A DNA stretch of 64,000 nucleotides, from NCBI RefSeq assembly GCF_964656455.1, contig NC_135723.1:102439283-102503282 (forward strand), written 5' to 3'. Of this stretch, positions 1-12,220 are shown in pieces. The notes under the pieces are model-generated. The model had not been told where the DNA came from. It saw only the letters and a program-made list of their open reading frames with translations, and searched no databases. The translations under genes and the position numbers were made by a program. Each line of letters begins with the position of its first letter. Position 1 is the stretch's first letter. The stretch comes from Halichoerus grypus. Taxonomy: Eukaryota; Chordata; Mammalia; Carnivora; Phocidae.

Positions 1-650
1 GGGATTGCAGTGAATCTGCATGTTGCTTTGGGGAGTGTGGACATTTTAACAATATGAATTCTTCCAATGGGATCTATGAGTGTGGAATATCTTTCATTTC
101 TTTGTGTCTTCTTCTGTTTCTTTTATCATTGTCATAGTTTTCAGTGTATAAGTTTTACCTCCTTGGTTAAATTTATTCTTATTTTATTCTTTTTGATGCA
201 ATTGTAAATGGGATTGTATTTTTTAATTTCTCTTTCTGCTAGCTCATTGGTGTATAGAAATGCAACAGATTTCTGTATATTAACTTTATATTTTGCAAAT
301 TTACTGATTTAATTTTTTAGTTCTAACAGTTTTTTGGTGGAATCTTTAGGGTTTTCTATATATAGTATGATGTCATCTGCAGATAGTGACAGTTTTACTT
401 CTTCGGAACTTTTCAATTTGGATGCCTTTTATTTCTTTTTCTTGCCTAATTGCTGTGGCTAGGACATCCAATACTATGTTGAGTAAAAGTGGCAAGAGTG
501 GGCATCTTTGTCTCATTTCTGATCTTATAGGAAAAGCTCTCTGCTTTTCACCATTGAGTATGATGTTAGCTATGGGTTGTCATATGTGGCCTTTATTATG
601 TTGAGGTACATTATCTCCATTCCTACTTTGTTGAGAGTCTTCATTTTGGA
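1..650 (-). mobile_element. Old L1 fragment, ORF2 reverse-transcriptase region
   Basis: Read on the minus strand, this is L1 ORF2 sequence around the reverse transcriptase active site. The catalytic block near 363-385 reads LSADDIILY, where active L1 has FADD, so a core residue has changed. It parallels the matching part of the younger L1 at about 4880-5520 but is clearly more diverged and has no long ORF. The 3' part of the element runs off the left edge. Homology stops near 650, so the copy is 5' truncated there. It is inactive. Confidence 0.9.
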
Positions 651-1769
651 CTTGGGAAATAAAGGGAAAGAGAAAGATGAAAAGAAGAGGCAGAAAATTT
701 ATTAAAAAAGTAGGATAGAGTTATAATAGATGCAGTTGGGAAAGATGAAATAAGATTTTAAAATACAAAACAAAGAACAGAGGGAGGGAGGGAGGAAGGA
801 AGGATGGAAGGAAGGAGATGGAAGGAAGGAAGGGAGCGAGGGCTTATACCTTTAAATAACTCTTGCCGACCTACCAAAGCTGGGAGAATACAAAAGGGCT
901 GTGATCATTTGCCCACAGCTGTTGGTCCATCAGCATCAAAGTCAGATCTGATATAGGTTCTACTCTGACATCTCAATTCTACATTTCTGATTGTCTGTCA
1001 TCTTTAACAACAGCTAATGCCATTTTAATTGTCACCTTCACTTCACTCAGAGTGGGCTGACCTCACAAAATAGACATAGCTAATTCTCAAGTTAAAGTCT
1101 GGGGTTTTGTTTTTTGTTTTGTTTTTAGAAGTTATGCTTAAATAATGCCTAAATTGTTTTCTCCTAGACTTTTTGTTTTCCTAAGTGAAATTATAGATAC
1201 AAACTCAGACTGTGTTTGCATTTGCAAAGGAAAACAAGCTAGCTTTGGTGGCCTCAATATTGTTTTTTATCTTTTAGGCTTCTTCAAATATCTTAGCAAG
1301 TCAAAAGTCAATCTTAACGCATTAAAACTATTTGAAATGTATTCATAATACTTAGACAATTAAAGAAGTTTAAAACTAATCAACAAATGAGTAACATGCT
1401 ACTTAAAATACCTATGCTCGGGTCAATTTTCTTAATGCTAAAAAATACAAATTAATATGAGAAAAAATAAACCAATGGGGGAAAATGAGCAAATATTATG
1501 AGTAAATAATTTATAGAAAAATACATATATAAGAAGATGGGTTTATCTTAAATAATGATAGTTAAGTAAGATATTTTACCTTAAATGTTTTATTTCTACT
1601 TAAAATAAGGTTTTGTGAGTCAATCTTTTGACACAATTAGCATTTCATATTTTATTATATAGCGGTTCCCATATGCAATTGCCTTTTATTTCCAATTTTA
1701 GTTTCTAAGTTAAAATTTAAAAACCTTCTAAGAGCAAAATCCTCCTAGGCTTTTCCTTTTTTTCACTCG
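651..1769. other. AT-rich non-coding stretch, nothing recognised
   Basis: No exon-like ORF or nameable repeat is visible apart from the purine-rich microsatellite at 780-836. The short ORFs here are chance. Confidence 0.6.
780..836 (+). repeat. (GGGA/GGAA)n purine microsatellite
   Basis: An imperfect run of GGGA, GGAA and GGAT tetramers of about 57 bases, within a wider purine-rich patch that starts near 660. Confidence 0.9.
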
Positions 1770-2570
1770 TAGTCTTTTTAAAGACAGTTTTAATGAGACA
1801 GTTTTTGTACAAGGAAGTCCACCCTTTTAAAATGTACAACTCAATAATTTTTAGCATGTTTACAGAATTGTGCAACCATCAGCTTAATCTTAGAGTATTT
1901 CATCACTCCAGAAAGAGTGTCTTTGTATCCATTTGCAGTCACTTCGGATCCATGATCACCACAACCCTCCCCCACCCCTTCATGTCCAGTCCAGTAACTA
2001 CCTCTCTCTGTCTGTAGATTTTCCTATTCTGGACATTAATGTGAATAGAATCATACAATATGTAGTCTTTTGTGACTGGCTTCTTTCACTTAGCATAACA
2101 TGTTTATAAGATTCCTCTATGCTGTAATGTGAATCAGTACTTAATTCCTTTTATGTCTGAACAATATTACACTGTATAGAGACATGCCATTTAATTTATC
2201 CATTCATTAGTTGATGGACTTTTGGGTTTTTCCCCCTTTTTGCCTATTGTAAATAATGCTGCTCTGAACATTTGTATTTTGCTCCATACAAGTCTCCATA
2301 CAAGTTTTGGTGGGCATATGTTTTCACTTCTCTTGAGTATATACCCAGGTTGGAACTGCTGGGTCACATGGTGACTTTATGTCTGACATTTTGAGGAACT
2401 GCCAGATTGTTTTCCATAGCAGTGGTACCATTTTACATTTCCACCAGTAACATAAAAATGTTCCAATTTCTCCACATCCTTACCAACACTTATTATCTGA
2501 CATTTTTATTATAGCAGTTTTATTGGGTATGAAATGGCAGTTTATTGTGGCTTTGAGTTAATATTTTTGT
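1770..2570 (-). mobile_element. Ancient L1 3' end (ORF2 terminus plus 3'UTR)
   Basis: On the minus strand this is the end of L1 ORF2 followed by an old L1M-type 3'UTR. Recognisable stretches include the counterpart of 'TATTCCATTGTATGG' near 2165, the 'GTTGATGGAC' region near 2210, and the 'TTTTGTGACTGGCTTC' region near 2069. It is interrupted throughout and predates the L1 at 3101-10154. The right edge fades out near 2570. Confidence 0.85.
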
Positions 2571-3100
2571 TGAAAAATGAAACAAACTTATTTTTAAGTA
2601 TATATGCCTGTGGCAGTTTTAGCAGGGAAGAAATAATGTGTGTTGTTTATATGTTTCAGCCATAGATTCTCAATGGGACTTGAAACTCCCAAAACATGTA
2701 GGATTGACTTTCCTTGATTACTGAGACAGATGTCAGTTTACTAGGTTTTCATTTCTTTTTGGGCATGTATAATCTCAGGTTCAGTGAAAAGAATCCTGGC
2801 AGAAGTCAAGAGATCTGTGTGTTTCCAGCTCTATAAATGGCTGCAAAATCTTATAAGTAAATTAAAATCCCTCACTGCCTAAATACACTTTCTGTGTCCA
2901 TTACTTTTAGTTCATAAGTGTTGGGCCATTTCTTTCCTATAAGAGATTCCACAGAAATTCTAAAATATATATTCTGCTCTACTGGCTCCATAAAATAGAT
3001 GTTGTATAAGGGAATTTCACATTGCCTAAGGATAATAGGATTCTCATATATTTAACTGCTTTTATTTTCCAATAATTTGCTCATCTACAAAGCTTTCTTT
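2571..3100. other. Non-coding spacer, nothing recognised
   Basis: AT-rich sequence between two L1 elements, with no exon-like or named feature. Its last 15 bases resemble, imperfectly, the bases right of the downstream L1, and may be a decayed target-site duplication. Confidence 0.5.
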
Positions 3101-3560
3101 AAAAAAATGTTTTATTGTTATGTTAATCACCATACATTACATCATTAGTTTTTGATGTAGTGTTCCATGATTCATTGTTTGTGCATAACACCCAGTGCTC
3201 CATGCAGAACGTGCCCTCTTTAATACCCATCACCAGGCTAACCCATCCTCCCACCCCCCTCCCCTCTAGAACCCTCAGTTTGTTTTTCAGAGTCCATCGT
3301 CTCTCATGGTTTGTCTCCCCCTCCGATTTCCGCCCCCTTCATTCTTCCCCTCCTGCTATCTTCTTTTTTTTTTTTTTCTTAACATATATTGCATTATTTG
3401 TTTCAGAGGTACAGATCTGTGATTCAACAGTCTTGCACAATTCACAGCGCTCACCATAGCACATACCCTCCCCAGTGTCTATCACCCAGCCACCCTTATC
3501 CCTCCCACCCCACCCCCCACTCCAGCAACCCTCAGTTTGTTTCCTGAGATTAAGAATTGC

Positions 3561-6500
3561 TCATATCAGTGAGGTCATATGATACATATCTTTCTCTGAT
3601 TGACTTATTTTGCTCAGCATAACACCCTCCAGTTGCATCCACGTCGTTGCAAATGGCAAGATCTCATTCCTTTTGATGGCTGCATAAGATTCCATTGTAT
3701 ATATATATACCACCTCTTCTTTATCCATTCATCTGTCGATGGACATCTTGGCTCTTTCCACAGTTTGGCTATTGTGGACATTGCTGCTATAAACATCGGG
3801 GTGCATGTACCCCTTCGGATCCTTACATTTGTATCTTTGGGGTAAATACCCAGTAGTGCAATTGCTGGATTGTATGGTAGCTCTATTTTCAACTTTTTGA
3901 GGAACCTCCATACTGTTTTCCAGAGTGGTTGCACCAGCTTGCACTCCCACCAACAGTGTAGGAGGGTTCCCCTTTCTCCGCATCCCCGCCAACATCTGTT
4001 GTTTCCTGACTTGTTAATTTTAGCCATTCTGACGGGTGTAAGGTGGTATCTCATTGAGGTTTTGATTTGGATTTCCCTGATGCCAAGCGATGCTGAGCAC
4101 TTTCTCATGTGTCTGTTGGCCATTTGGATGTCTTCTTTGGAAAAATGTCTGTTCATGTCTTCTGCCCATTTCTTGATTGGATCATTTGTTCTTTGGGTGT
4201 TGAGTTTGATAAGTTCTTTATACATTTTGGATACTAGCCCTTTATCTGATGTGTCATTTGCAAATATCTTCTCCCATTCAGTCAGTTGTCTTTTGGTTTT
4301 GTTGACTGTTTCTTTGCTGTGCAAAAGCTTTTTATCTTGATGAAGTCCCAATAGTTCATTTTTGCCCTTGCTTCCCTTGCCTTTGGCGATGTTTCTAGGA
4401 AGAAGTTGCTGCAGCTGAGGTCGAAGAGGTTGCTGCCTGTGTTCTCCTTTAGGATTTTGATGGACTCCTGTCTCACATTGAGGTCTTTCAACCATTTGGA
4501 GTCAATTTTTGTGTGTGGTGTAAGGAAATGGTCCAGTTTCATTCTTCTGCATGTGGCTGTCCAATTTTCCCAACACCATTTGTTGAAGAGACTGTCTTTT
4601 TTCCATTGGACATTCTTTCCTGCTTTGTCAAAGATTAGTTGACCGTAGAGTTGAGGGTCCATTTCTGGGCTCTCTATTCTGTTCCACTGATCTATGTGTC
4701 TGTTTTTGTGCCAGTACCATACTGTCTTGATGATGACAGCTTTGTAATAGAGCTGGAAGTCCGGAATTGTGATGCCGCCAGCTTTGCTTTTCTTTTTCAA
4801 CATTCCTCTGGCTATTCGGGGTCTTTTCTGGTTCCATACAAATTTTAGGATGATTTGTTCCATTTCTTTGAAAAAAGTGGATGGTATTTTGATGGGGATT
4901 GCATTGAATGTGTAGATTGCTCTAGGTAGCATTGACATCTTCACAATATTTGTTCTTCCAATCCATGAGCATGGAACGTTTTTCCATTTCTTTGTGTCTT
5001 CCTCAATTTCTTTCATGAGTATTTTATAGTTTTCTGAGTACAGATCCTTTGCCTCTTTGGTTAGATTTATTCCTAGGTATCTTATGGTTTTGGGTGCAAT
5101 TGTAAATGGGATTGATGCCTTAATTTCTCTTTCTTCTGTCTTGTTGTTGGTGTATAGGAATGCCACTGATTTCTGTGCATTGATTTTATATCCTGCCACT
5201 TGACTGAATTCCTGTATGAGTTCTAGCAGTTTTTAGGTGGAGTCTTTTGGGTTTTCCACATAAAGTATCATATCATCTGCAAAGAGTGAGAGTTTGACTT
5301 CTTCTTTGCCGATTCGGATGCCTTTTATTTCTTTTTGTTGTCTGATTGCTGTGGCTAGGACTTCTAATACTATGTTGAATAGCCGTGGTGATAGTGGACA
5401 TCCCTGCCGTGTTCCTGACCTTAGGGGGAAGGCTCTCAGTTTTTCCCCATTGAGAATGATATTTGCTGTAGGTTTTTCATAGATGGCTTTTATGATATTG
5501 AGGTATGTACCCTCTATGCCTATACTCTGAAGAGTTTTGATCAAGAAAGGATGCTGTACTTTGTCAAATGGTTTTTCTGCATCTACTGAGAGGATCATAT
5601 AATTCTTGTTCTTTCTTTTCTTAATGTATTGTATCACGTTGATTGATCTGCGGATGTTAAACCAACCTTGCAGCCCAGGGATAAATCCCACTTTGTTGTG
5701 GGGAATAATCCTTTTAATGTACTGTTGGATCCTATTGGCTAGTATTTTGGTGAGAATTTTTGCATCCACGTTCATCAGGGATATTGGTCTGTAATTCTCC
5801 TTTTTGATGGGGTCTTTGTCTGGTTTTGGGATCAAGGTAATGGTGGCCTCATAAAACGAGTTTGGAAGTTTTCCTTCCATTTCTATTTTTTGGAACAGTT
5901 TCAGAAGAATAGGTATTAATTCTTGTTTAAATGTTTGGTAGAATTCCCCTGGGAAGCCATCTGGCCCTGGGCTCTTGTTTGTTGGGAGATTTTTGATGAC
6001 TGCTTCAATTTCCTTAGTGGTTATAGGTCTGTTCAGGTTTTCTATTTCTTCCTGGTTCAGTTTTGGTAGTTGATACATCTCTAGGAATGCATCCATTTCT
6101 TCCAGGTTATCTAATTTGCTGGCATAGAGTTGTTCATAATATGTTCTTATAATTGTTTGTATTTCTTTGGTGTTGGTTGTAATCTCTCCTCTTTCATTCA
6201 TGATTTTGTTGATTTGGGTCATTTCTCTTTTCTTTTTGATAAGTCTGGCCAGGGGGTTATCAATCCTGTTAATTCAAAGAACCAGCTCCTAGTTCCGTTG
6301 ATTTGTTCTACTGTTCTTTTGGTTTCTATTTCATTGATTTCTGCTCTGATCTTTATTATTTCTCTTCCCCTGCTGGGTTTAGGCTTTATTTGCTGTTCTT
6401 TCTCCAGCTCTTTTAGGTGTGGGGTTAGGTTGTGTATTTGAGACCTTTCTTGTTTCTTGAGAAAGGCTTGTATTGCTATATACTTTCCTCTTAGGACTGC

Positions 6501-7370
6501 CTTTGCTGCATCCCAAAGATTTTGAACAGTTGTGTTTTCATTTTCATTTGTTTCCATGAATTTTTTTAATTCTTCTTTAATTTCCTGGTCGACCCATTCA
6601 TTCTTTAGTAGGATGCTCTTTAGCCTCCATGTATTTGAGTTCTTTCCAACTTTCCTCTTGTGATTGAGTTCGTTTCAAAGCATTGTGGTCTGAAAATAGG
6701 CAGGGAATGATCCCAATCTTTTGGTACCAGCTGAGACCTGATTTATGACCTAGGATGTGATTGATTCTGGAGAATGTTCCATGGGCACTAGAGAAGAATG
6801 TGTATTCCATTGCTTTGGGATGGAATGTTCTGAATATGTCTGTGAAGTCCATTTGGTCCAGTGTGTCATTTAAAGTCTTTATTTCCTTGTTGATCTTTTG
6901 CTTAGATGATCTGTCCATTTCAGTGAGGTGGGTGTTAAAGTCCCCCACTATTATTGTATTGTTGTCAATGTGTTTCTTTGCTTTTGTTATTAATGGCCTT
7001 ATATAATTGGCTGCTCCCATGTTAGGGGCATAGATATTTACAATTGTTAGATCTTCTTGTTGGATAGACCCTTTAAGTATGATATAGTGTCCTTCCTCAT
7101 CTCTTATTACAGTCTTTGGTTTAAAATCTAATTTGTCTGATATAAGGATTGCCACCCAGCTTTCTTTTGGTGTCCATTAGCATGGTAAATGGTTTTCCAC
7201 CCCCTCACTTTCAATCTGGGGGTGTCTTTGGGTCTAAAATGAGTCTCTTGCAGACAGCATATCGATGGGTCTTGTTTTTTAATCCAATCTGATAGCCTGT
7301 GTCTTTTGATTGGGGCATTTAGCCCATTTACATTCAGGGTAACTATTGAAAGATAGGAATTTAGTGCCAT
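3561..7370 (-). pseudogene. L1 ORF2 (endonuclease / reverse transcriptase), inactivated
   Basis: ORF2 encodes the enzyme for target-primed reverse transcription. The start MALNSYLSIVTLNVNGLN is at 7370 and opens the apurinic-like endonuclease domain (QETH near the N-terminus, then GDFNT and SDHN). The reverse transcriptase lies at about 6220-5230, with the FADD catalytic motif at 5283-5272. A C-terminal Cys/His-rich segment with CWRGCGERG lies near 4000. The frame is broken by at least six lesions: single-base loss near 7155, a shift near 6610, a 4-base-type loss near 6272, a TAA nonsense codon at 5235-5233, a single-base loss near 4312, and a shift in a TA microsatellite near 3700. The ancestral stop is at 3563-3561. 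No single segment contains a complete enzyme. Confidence 0.95.
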
Positions 7371-7451
7371 TGTATTGCCTGTAAGGTGACTGTTACTGTA
7401 TATTGTCTGTGTTCCTTTCTGGTCTATGTTGCCTTTAGGCTCTCTCTTTGC

Positions 7452-8347
7452 TTAGAGGACCCCTTTCAATATTTCTTGTAGGGCTGGTTTTGTGTTTGCA
7501 AATTCCTTTAGATTTTGTTTGTCCTGGAAGCTTTTTATCTCTCCTTCTATTTTCAATGACAGCCTAGCTGGATATAGTATTCTTGGCTGCATATTTTTCT
7601 CATTTAGTGCTCTGAATATATCCTGCCAGTCCTTTCTGGCCTGCCAGGTCTCTGTGGATAAGTCTGTTGCCAGTCTAATGTTTCTACCATTGTAGGTTAC
7701 ATATCTCTTCTCCCAAGCTGCTTTCAGGATTTTCTCTTTGTCTCTGAGACTCATAAGTTTTACTATTAGATGTCGGGGTGTTGACCTATTTTTATTGATT
7801 TTGAGAGGGGTTCTCTGTGCTTCCTGGATTTTGAGGCCTGTTTCCTCCCCAAATTAGGGAAGTTCTCTGCTATAATTTGCTCCAATATACCTTCTGCCCC
7901 TCTCTCTCTTTCTTTTTCTTCTGGGATCCCAATTATTCTAATGTTGTTTCGTCTTATGGTATCGCTTATCTCTCAAATTCTGCCCTCATGATCCAGTAGT
8001 TGTTTATCTCTCTTTTTCTCTGCTTCTTTATTTTCCATCATTTGGTCTTGTATATCACTGATTCTCTCTTTTGCCTCATTTATCCTAGCAGTTAGCCCCC
8101 CCATTTTTGATTGCACCTCATTAATAGCCTTTTTTATTTCGACTTGGTTAGATTTTAGTTCTTTTATTTCTCCAGAAAGGGTTTCTCTAATAACTTCCAT
8201 GGCTTTTTCAAGCCCAGCTAGTATCTTTAAAGTGATGATTCTGAACTCTAGATCCGACATCGTACTGATGTCTGTATTGAGTAGGTCCCTGGCAGTCGGT
8301 ACTACCTCTTGTTCTTTTTGTTGAGGTGATTTTTTCCGTCTTGTCAT
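7452..8347 (-). pseudogene. L1 ORF1 (RNA-binding chaperone), inactivated
   Basis: ORF1p is the trimeric RNA-binding protein of the L1 particle. The N-terminal segment (8347-7973, starting MTRRKKSPQQKEQEVV) carries the heptad-rich coiled coil, with repeated I/L/V spacing around EIKELKSNQVEIKKAINEV. It ends at a TGA just after HEGRI, most simply explained as a CpG-type C-to-T change in an arginine codon. Two further single-base losses follow, near 7897 and 7850. The C-terminal segment (7754-7452, MSLRDKEKILKAAWEKRYVT to EILKGVL) is the RRM/CTD region. The span of about 299 codons is normal for the family. ORF2 begins 81 bases further on. Confidence 0.93.
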
Positions 8348-10154
8348 TTTGTCCAGAGGATAATAGGTTAATGAGAGAACAAGATGCTAACAGGGTAACA
8401 ATGTTCCCAGAAAATACACTCTAAACAAATCAGAAAAGACCTGAAGTTGGGGGAAAAGAAAGGGAATGAAAGGAAAAAGAAAAAGAGAAAAGAAAGAAAA
8501 AGAAAAAGATAAAAACAAACAAAAACAGAACAAAACAAAAAAAAACAGAATATGATCAAATATGATCAGGCTCATGCATAGATCAGTGCCACACAGTAGA
8601 TTTTGGGTGTATTTTGGTCTGTTAGAAGAAAGTGCCTCCCAAAATTTTAAAGAAAGAAAAACTTATACACGTACAAAAATAAGGGTTGATATGATGAAGG
8701 GATGGAATATGACTGTAAAGATGAAAATTATAAAAAATTTTATAAAAGGAATTGATAAGAAGTTGTTTGAAAAAAGAAAAGGATTTAAAGAAAAAAGAAA
8801 AAAAAAGGGAGAGAATGTGATCAGGCAGGAGAGTAGAACAAAACCATACACTAGAGATTTAGGGTATATTTTGATCTGTTAGAAGGAACTATCTCAAAAT
8901 TTTAAAGAGAGAACAACTTATATATATATGCCAAAAATACAGGTAACTACTATGAAGGGATAGAATATGACTAAAAATGAAAAATAAAAATGTTTTTTAA
9001 AAAAGGGATTGATAAGATGTTGGTTGAAAAAGGGAAAAAAAATTATAAAAAAAAGTTAAAAAAGAAATTAACTTTGAAAGACTAAAGAATCATGGTAATA
9101 ATCCATGAATTCTCTGTGCAGTATTCCCCTAGCGCTGGAGTTCTGTGGTTCTCACTGATCGGTAAACTTGGTCTTGGCTGGCTGTTCTCGCTGATCTTCT
9201 GGGGGAGGGGCCTGTTGCCGTGGTTCCCAAATGTCTTTGCCGGAGGCGGAATTGCCCCGCCCTTGCCGGTCCGGGCTAAGTAATCTGCTCGGGTTTGCTC
9301 TCCGGAGCTTTTGTTCCCTGCAAGCTTTCGGTGCAGCTTTGGAGGCCAAGAGTGAAAATGGCGGCCTCCCAGTCTCCGCCCCGGAGGAGCCGAGAACTCG
9401 GGGTCCCGCTCCTCAGTGCGCCCCCAGAGAAAAGCAGTCAGTCACTCCCGTCTCCCCGGTCTCCGGCCGCACTCCGCGCTCACCCGGCCGGTGACCGCGC
9501 CTTTCTATCTGGCACCCGACCCCGGGTGGAGTCTCCAAACCCAGCAGATCCCCGCGGTGCGTTCCTGTGCTGCTCCTCCCGGGGGAGGAAGGGGAGTCTC
9601 CCCGGATCTGCCGCTTGTTGGGTCCCTGCTGGAGGAGCAGTGGCCCGACTGTGCCGCGGATCACGGTTTATGGCAACCCCGAGCTGAGAGCCCGCGCCTG
9701 GGCTCCGTCTCTGCAGCTGGCTTCCCCCCTCCGATACCTGGGCGCTCTGCCGCACTCAGGCACCCCCGGTCTTTCTGTGACCCCGAGGGTCCTGAGACCA
9801 CACTGTCCTGAGGGTTCCACCCCCCGCTTAGCCACCAGAGTGATGTCCCTCAGTGGAGCAGACTTCTAAAAGTTCCGATTTTGTGCTCCGCGGCTCTATC
9901 ACTTGCCAGAAGCGGCCGACGGAGGCCCCCTCCCCTGCCCTCTATCCTACCCAATATCGCCTGGGATTCACTTCTCCCCATGTCCTACTTTCCAGAAAGT
10001 GGTCGCTTTTCTGTTCAGAGAGTTGTTGCTATTCTTTTCTTCGATCTCCTGTTGAGTTTGTAGGTGTTCAGAATGGTTTGATCCCTATCCAGCTGAATTC
10101 CTGGGACCAGACGAAATCCAGGTCTCCTACTCCTGCGCCATCTTGCTCCGCCCC
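8348..10154 (-). promoter_or_regulatory. L1 5'UTR / internal promoter
   Basis: The first kilobase on the minus strand (10154-9130) is GC- and CpG-rich, and the rest (9070-8390) is strongly T-rich. CAAGATGGC, the YY1-type motif found at L1 starts, is at 10145-10137, nine bases inside the element. The long ORFs here on both strands (for example 131 codons at 9416-9811) come from high GC content and show no domain. Activity cannot be judged from sequence. Confidence 0.8.
8563..9070 (-). repeat. Tandem duplication of about 255 bp inside the L1 5'UTR
   Basis: Two diverged copies run in tandem: 8563 to about 8817 and 8818 to about 9070. Both start with TGATCAGG on the plus strand, then share an AGATTT..GG.TATTTTG.TCTGTTAGAAG block, a CAAAATTTTAAAGA block, a GAAGGGAT.GAATATGACT block and an ATTGATAAGA.GTT block. 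It resembles the repeated monomers seen in 5'UTRs of some L1 families. Confidence 0.85.
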
Positions 10155-10897
10155 TATACAGATATTCTTAATGTATAAAAGAGCTATCAGTAGTTTAAAA
10201 CTTCTCACCCTTCCTCCATAAGGTATTTAATAGCAACAAAATACTGCACGGGTCAAGAGGTCTTAACTATAATGGAGTAAGGAGTCAGTATTAGGTGAGT
10301 GGTTGAAATGCAGGGTGAGGGGGTAACCTAGAATGTTGAGGAAGTGTGGCATGACCATGGATATTAAATGCAGGTTCTCCATCCTCTGTTTCTCCAGTCT
10401 TCAGTGGGGGTATGCAGTAGAACACAAGCATTATTGTTCAGAGACAAGTGTGAGGAAAAAAAAAGAGACTCTGAACTCTGTATTTTGCTCCATATAAATC
10501 TATGAATGACCTGACATAGTGGACCACCATGGCCTATCTTATATAAAAGGATTGGGTCAGAATTATTTTTTTCCTGAGAAGTTTGTGATTTCAGTGGATT
10601 TAAGCAAGGCCAGAGATAGAGATTAACTTAAATAATTTCCTTGACTTTTGGTCTATTTTGGTAAAGTGAAACATTGCCAGAGATAAAGGTCTTCTAATTA
10701 AATCTGGAGGGTTGTTTATGTATACACTTGGGATTTCTCGGTTATCTTTTCCATCAATGGAGCAATGTGACTAGGTTTAAAAAAAGAGATTTATTTAAAA
10801 ATTGTGTGATGTCAGTTCTTCGTTGAGAGTGCAGTGGAAGAGAGACGGGTACAGATGCCCCTCATTCCTTGTTCCATTTGTTCCAGAAACATGCATT
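10155..10897. other. Non-coding, nothing recognised
   Basis: Unique-looking sequence between the L1 5' end and a SINEC, with no ORF or repeat I can name. Confidence 0.5.
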
Positions 10898-10912
10898 GAA
10901 CACCTACTCTTT

Positions 10913-11124
10913 TTTTTTCTTACAAGATTTATTTGTTTTAGAGAGAGAGTGCACAGATGGCGGGGAGGGGCAGAGGGAGAGGGAGAGGGGAAGCCGACTC
11001 CCCTCTGAGTGTAGAGCCTGTTGCGTGGGGCTCAATGCGGGGCTCCATCTCATGACCCTGAGATCATGACCTGAGCCGAGATCAAGAGTCAGACGCTCAA
11101 ACGACTGAGCCACCCAGGCGCCCC
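10913..11124 (-). mobile_element. SINEC (tRNA-Lys-derived Can-SINE)
   Basis: The minus strand begins GGGGCGCCTGGGTGGCTCAG (tRNA-like head with A box), continues through the CT-rich part and ends in the AAATCTTG/poly-A tail, seen here as the T-run at 10910-10919. An imperfect target-site duplication brackets it: 10898-10912 (GAACACCTACTCTTT) and 11128-11141 (GACAACTACTCTTT). Confidence 0.95.
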
Positions 11125-11141
11125 GTGGACAACTACTCTTT

Positions 11142-12205
11142 ATCAGTCACAGTTTGAGAGCATGAGGGGGCAAAGAAAAGCATGACATAAGATACCCTGA
11201 ATGTGGGACAGGGAGGCGGACATAGAAGTGAATATGTGTGGTAAGTTGTAGGTGCTATTCTAGCTGTAAGCCAGGTAAGTGTTCAAGTGGCCAACATAGC
11301 AATTTTAACGTTACATTATCACGGAGTTGATACTAAATGTAGTTTTCATGTCTTGGTAACGTGCCAATGCGCAGTTGTGAAGGAACAGGCGGGAAATGTG
11401 TCAGGTGCGAGGTGAGGTGACATTGGACTTGCCAGTTTTCTATGGATGATCCACACATGACACTTCTCTCATCCAAACGACTTGCCACAATGTTCACATC
11501 CTTACTGTTCCGGCCCAAAGTGTGTGCAGGGGTTCTGCATTGCCTTGCCACTTTGTAGGGCACATTAGAGGAGGTTCATCGTGGATCTGGCAGTTATTCT
11601 CCACCTGAGTGCCTGGACCCCGGTGCTGCCTCTCCCGTAAGCAGCGGCTCACATGGCTTTCACGGCTAGTCTCAAAGTGTCTTTCCACCACCACCCCCAT
11701 CATCCACCCTTGCTTCCATGTGTTAGTCTTCTCAACTACTCATGCGCTTCCTTTGCCGGCTCTCCCTTCCTTGGCTCCAGGTCCGTCCTGTCTACCTTTA
11801 TATGGCTCCTTTGAGATGTATTTCAGCCGTCCCCTCTGGTATTAGTTTTCTCTGGTATTTGCCGAAACATCCCGCAAGCCCTGTGTGTTATATTCTTGCA
11901 TCATATTTGTATTCTTACTATTGTTTTTGTCAATATTGTTAATTTTGGTGTCTCTGGCCAGATACTGTGAAGGTTTTGAGGACGAGGACTATTTCCTGTA
12001 ATAAAATCACTGTGCTTGGTATACCCTTAGAGTTGCTACATATCTTCAGTTAATGTGCTTAATTCCTAAATGCTTTCTCGAATCCCCTGTTACACCTATA
12101 TATTTTGTAAAATTAATACAACTCTCATTTTTTTCCAGAATATACCTTCCTGAAAATTTAAGGGTAAATCAATTTACATAGAACGAATGATATTTTTGAT
12201 GCAGT
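11142..12205. other. Mostly non-coding unique sequence with a possible L2 tail
   Basis: No exon signal. The part at about 11760-12060 resembles a decayed LINE-2 3' end on the plus strand, with a GAGGACGAGGACT block, then AATAAAATCACTGTGCTTGGTA in place of the usual 'GTGCCTGGCA' region. The match is weak. Confidence 0.4.
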
Positions 12206-12220
12206 AAGAAAGCTCATATT

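Larger units (their letters stand above)
3101..10154 (-). mobile_element. Nearly full-length carnivoran L1 (about 7.05 kb)
   Basis: The element is complete from its 5' end at 10154, where the minus strand begins GGGGCGGAGCAAGATGGCG, to its 3' end near 3101. Order on the minus strand: 5'UTR with a GC-rich promoter part and an A/T-rich repeated part (10154-8348), ORF1 (8347-7452), ORF2 (7370-3561), and a 3'UTR of about 460 bases with an internal T-run at 3364-3379 on the plus strand. Both ORFs are broken, so it cannot move on its own. The target-site duplication is uncertain: plus-strand 3086-3099 and 10157-10169 are similar but imperfect. There is no 5' truncation or inversion, which is uncommon for L1 copies. 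Confidence 0.95.

Noticed and set aside
5233..6222. The 329-codon reverse transcriptase ORF as a host gene
   Set aside because: It is a segment of the decayed L1 ORF2, in frame with L1 sequence on both sides.
9231..9869. GC-rich ORFs at 9.2-9.9 kb as a gene with its own CpG island
   Set aside because: This interval is the L1 5'UTR; the CpG density belongs to the retrotransposon promoter.
3086..10169. Target-site duplication of the large L1 (3086-3099 versus 10157-10169)
   Set aside because: The match needs a gap and several mismatches, so I do not claim it as a feature.
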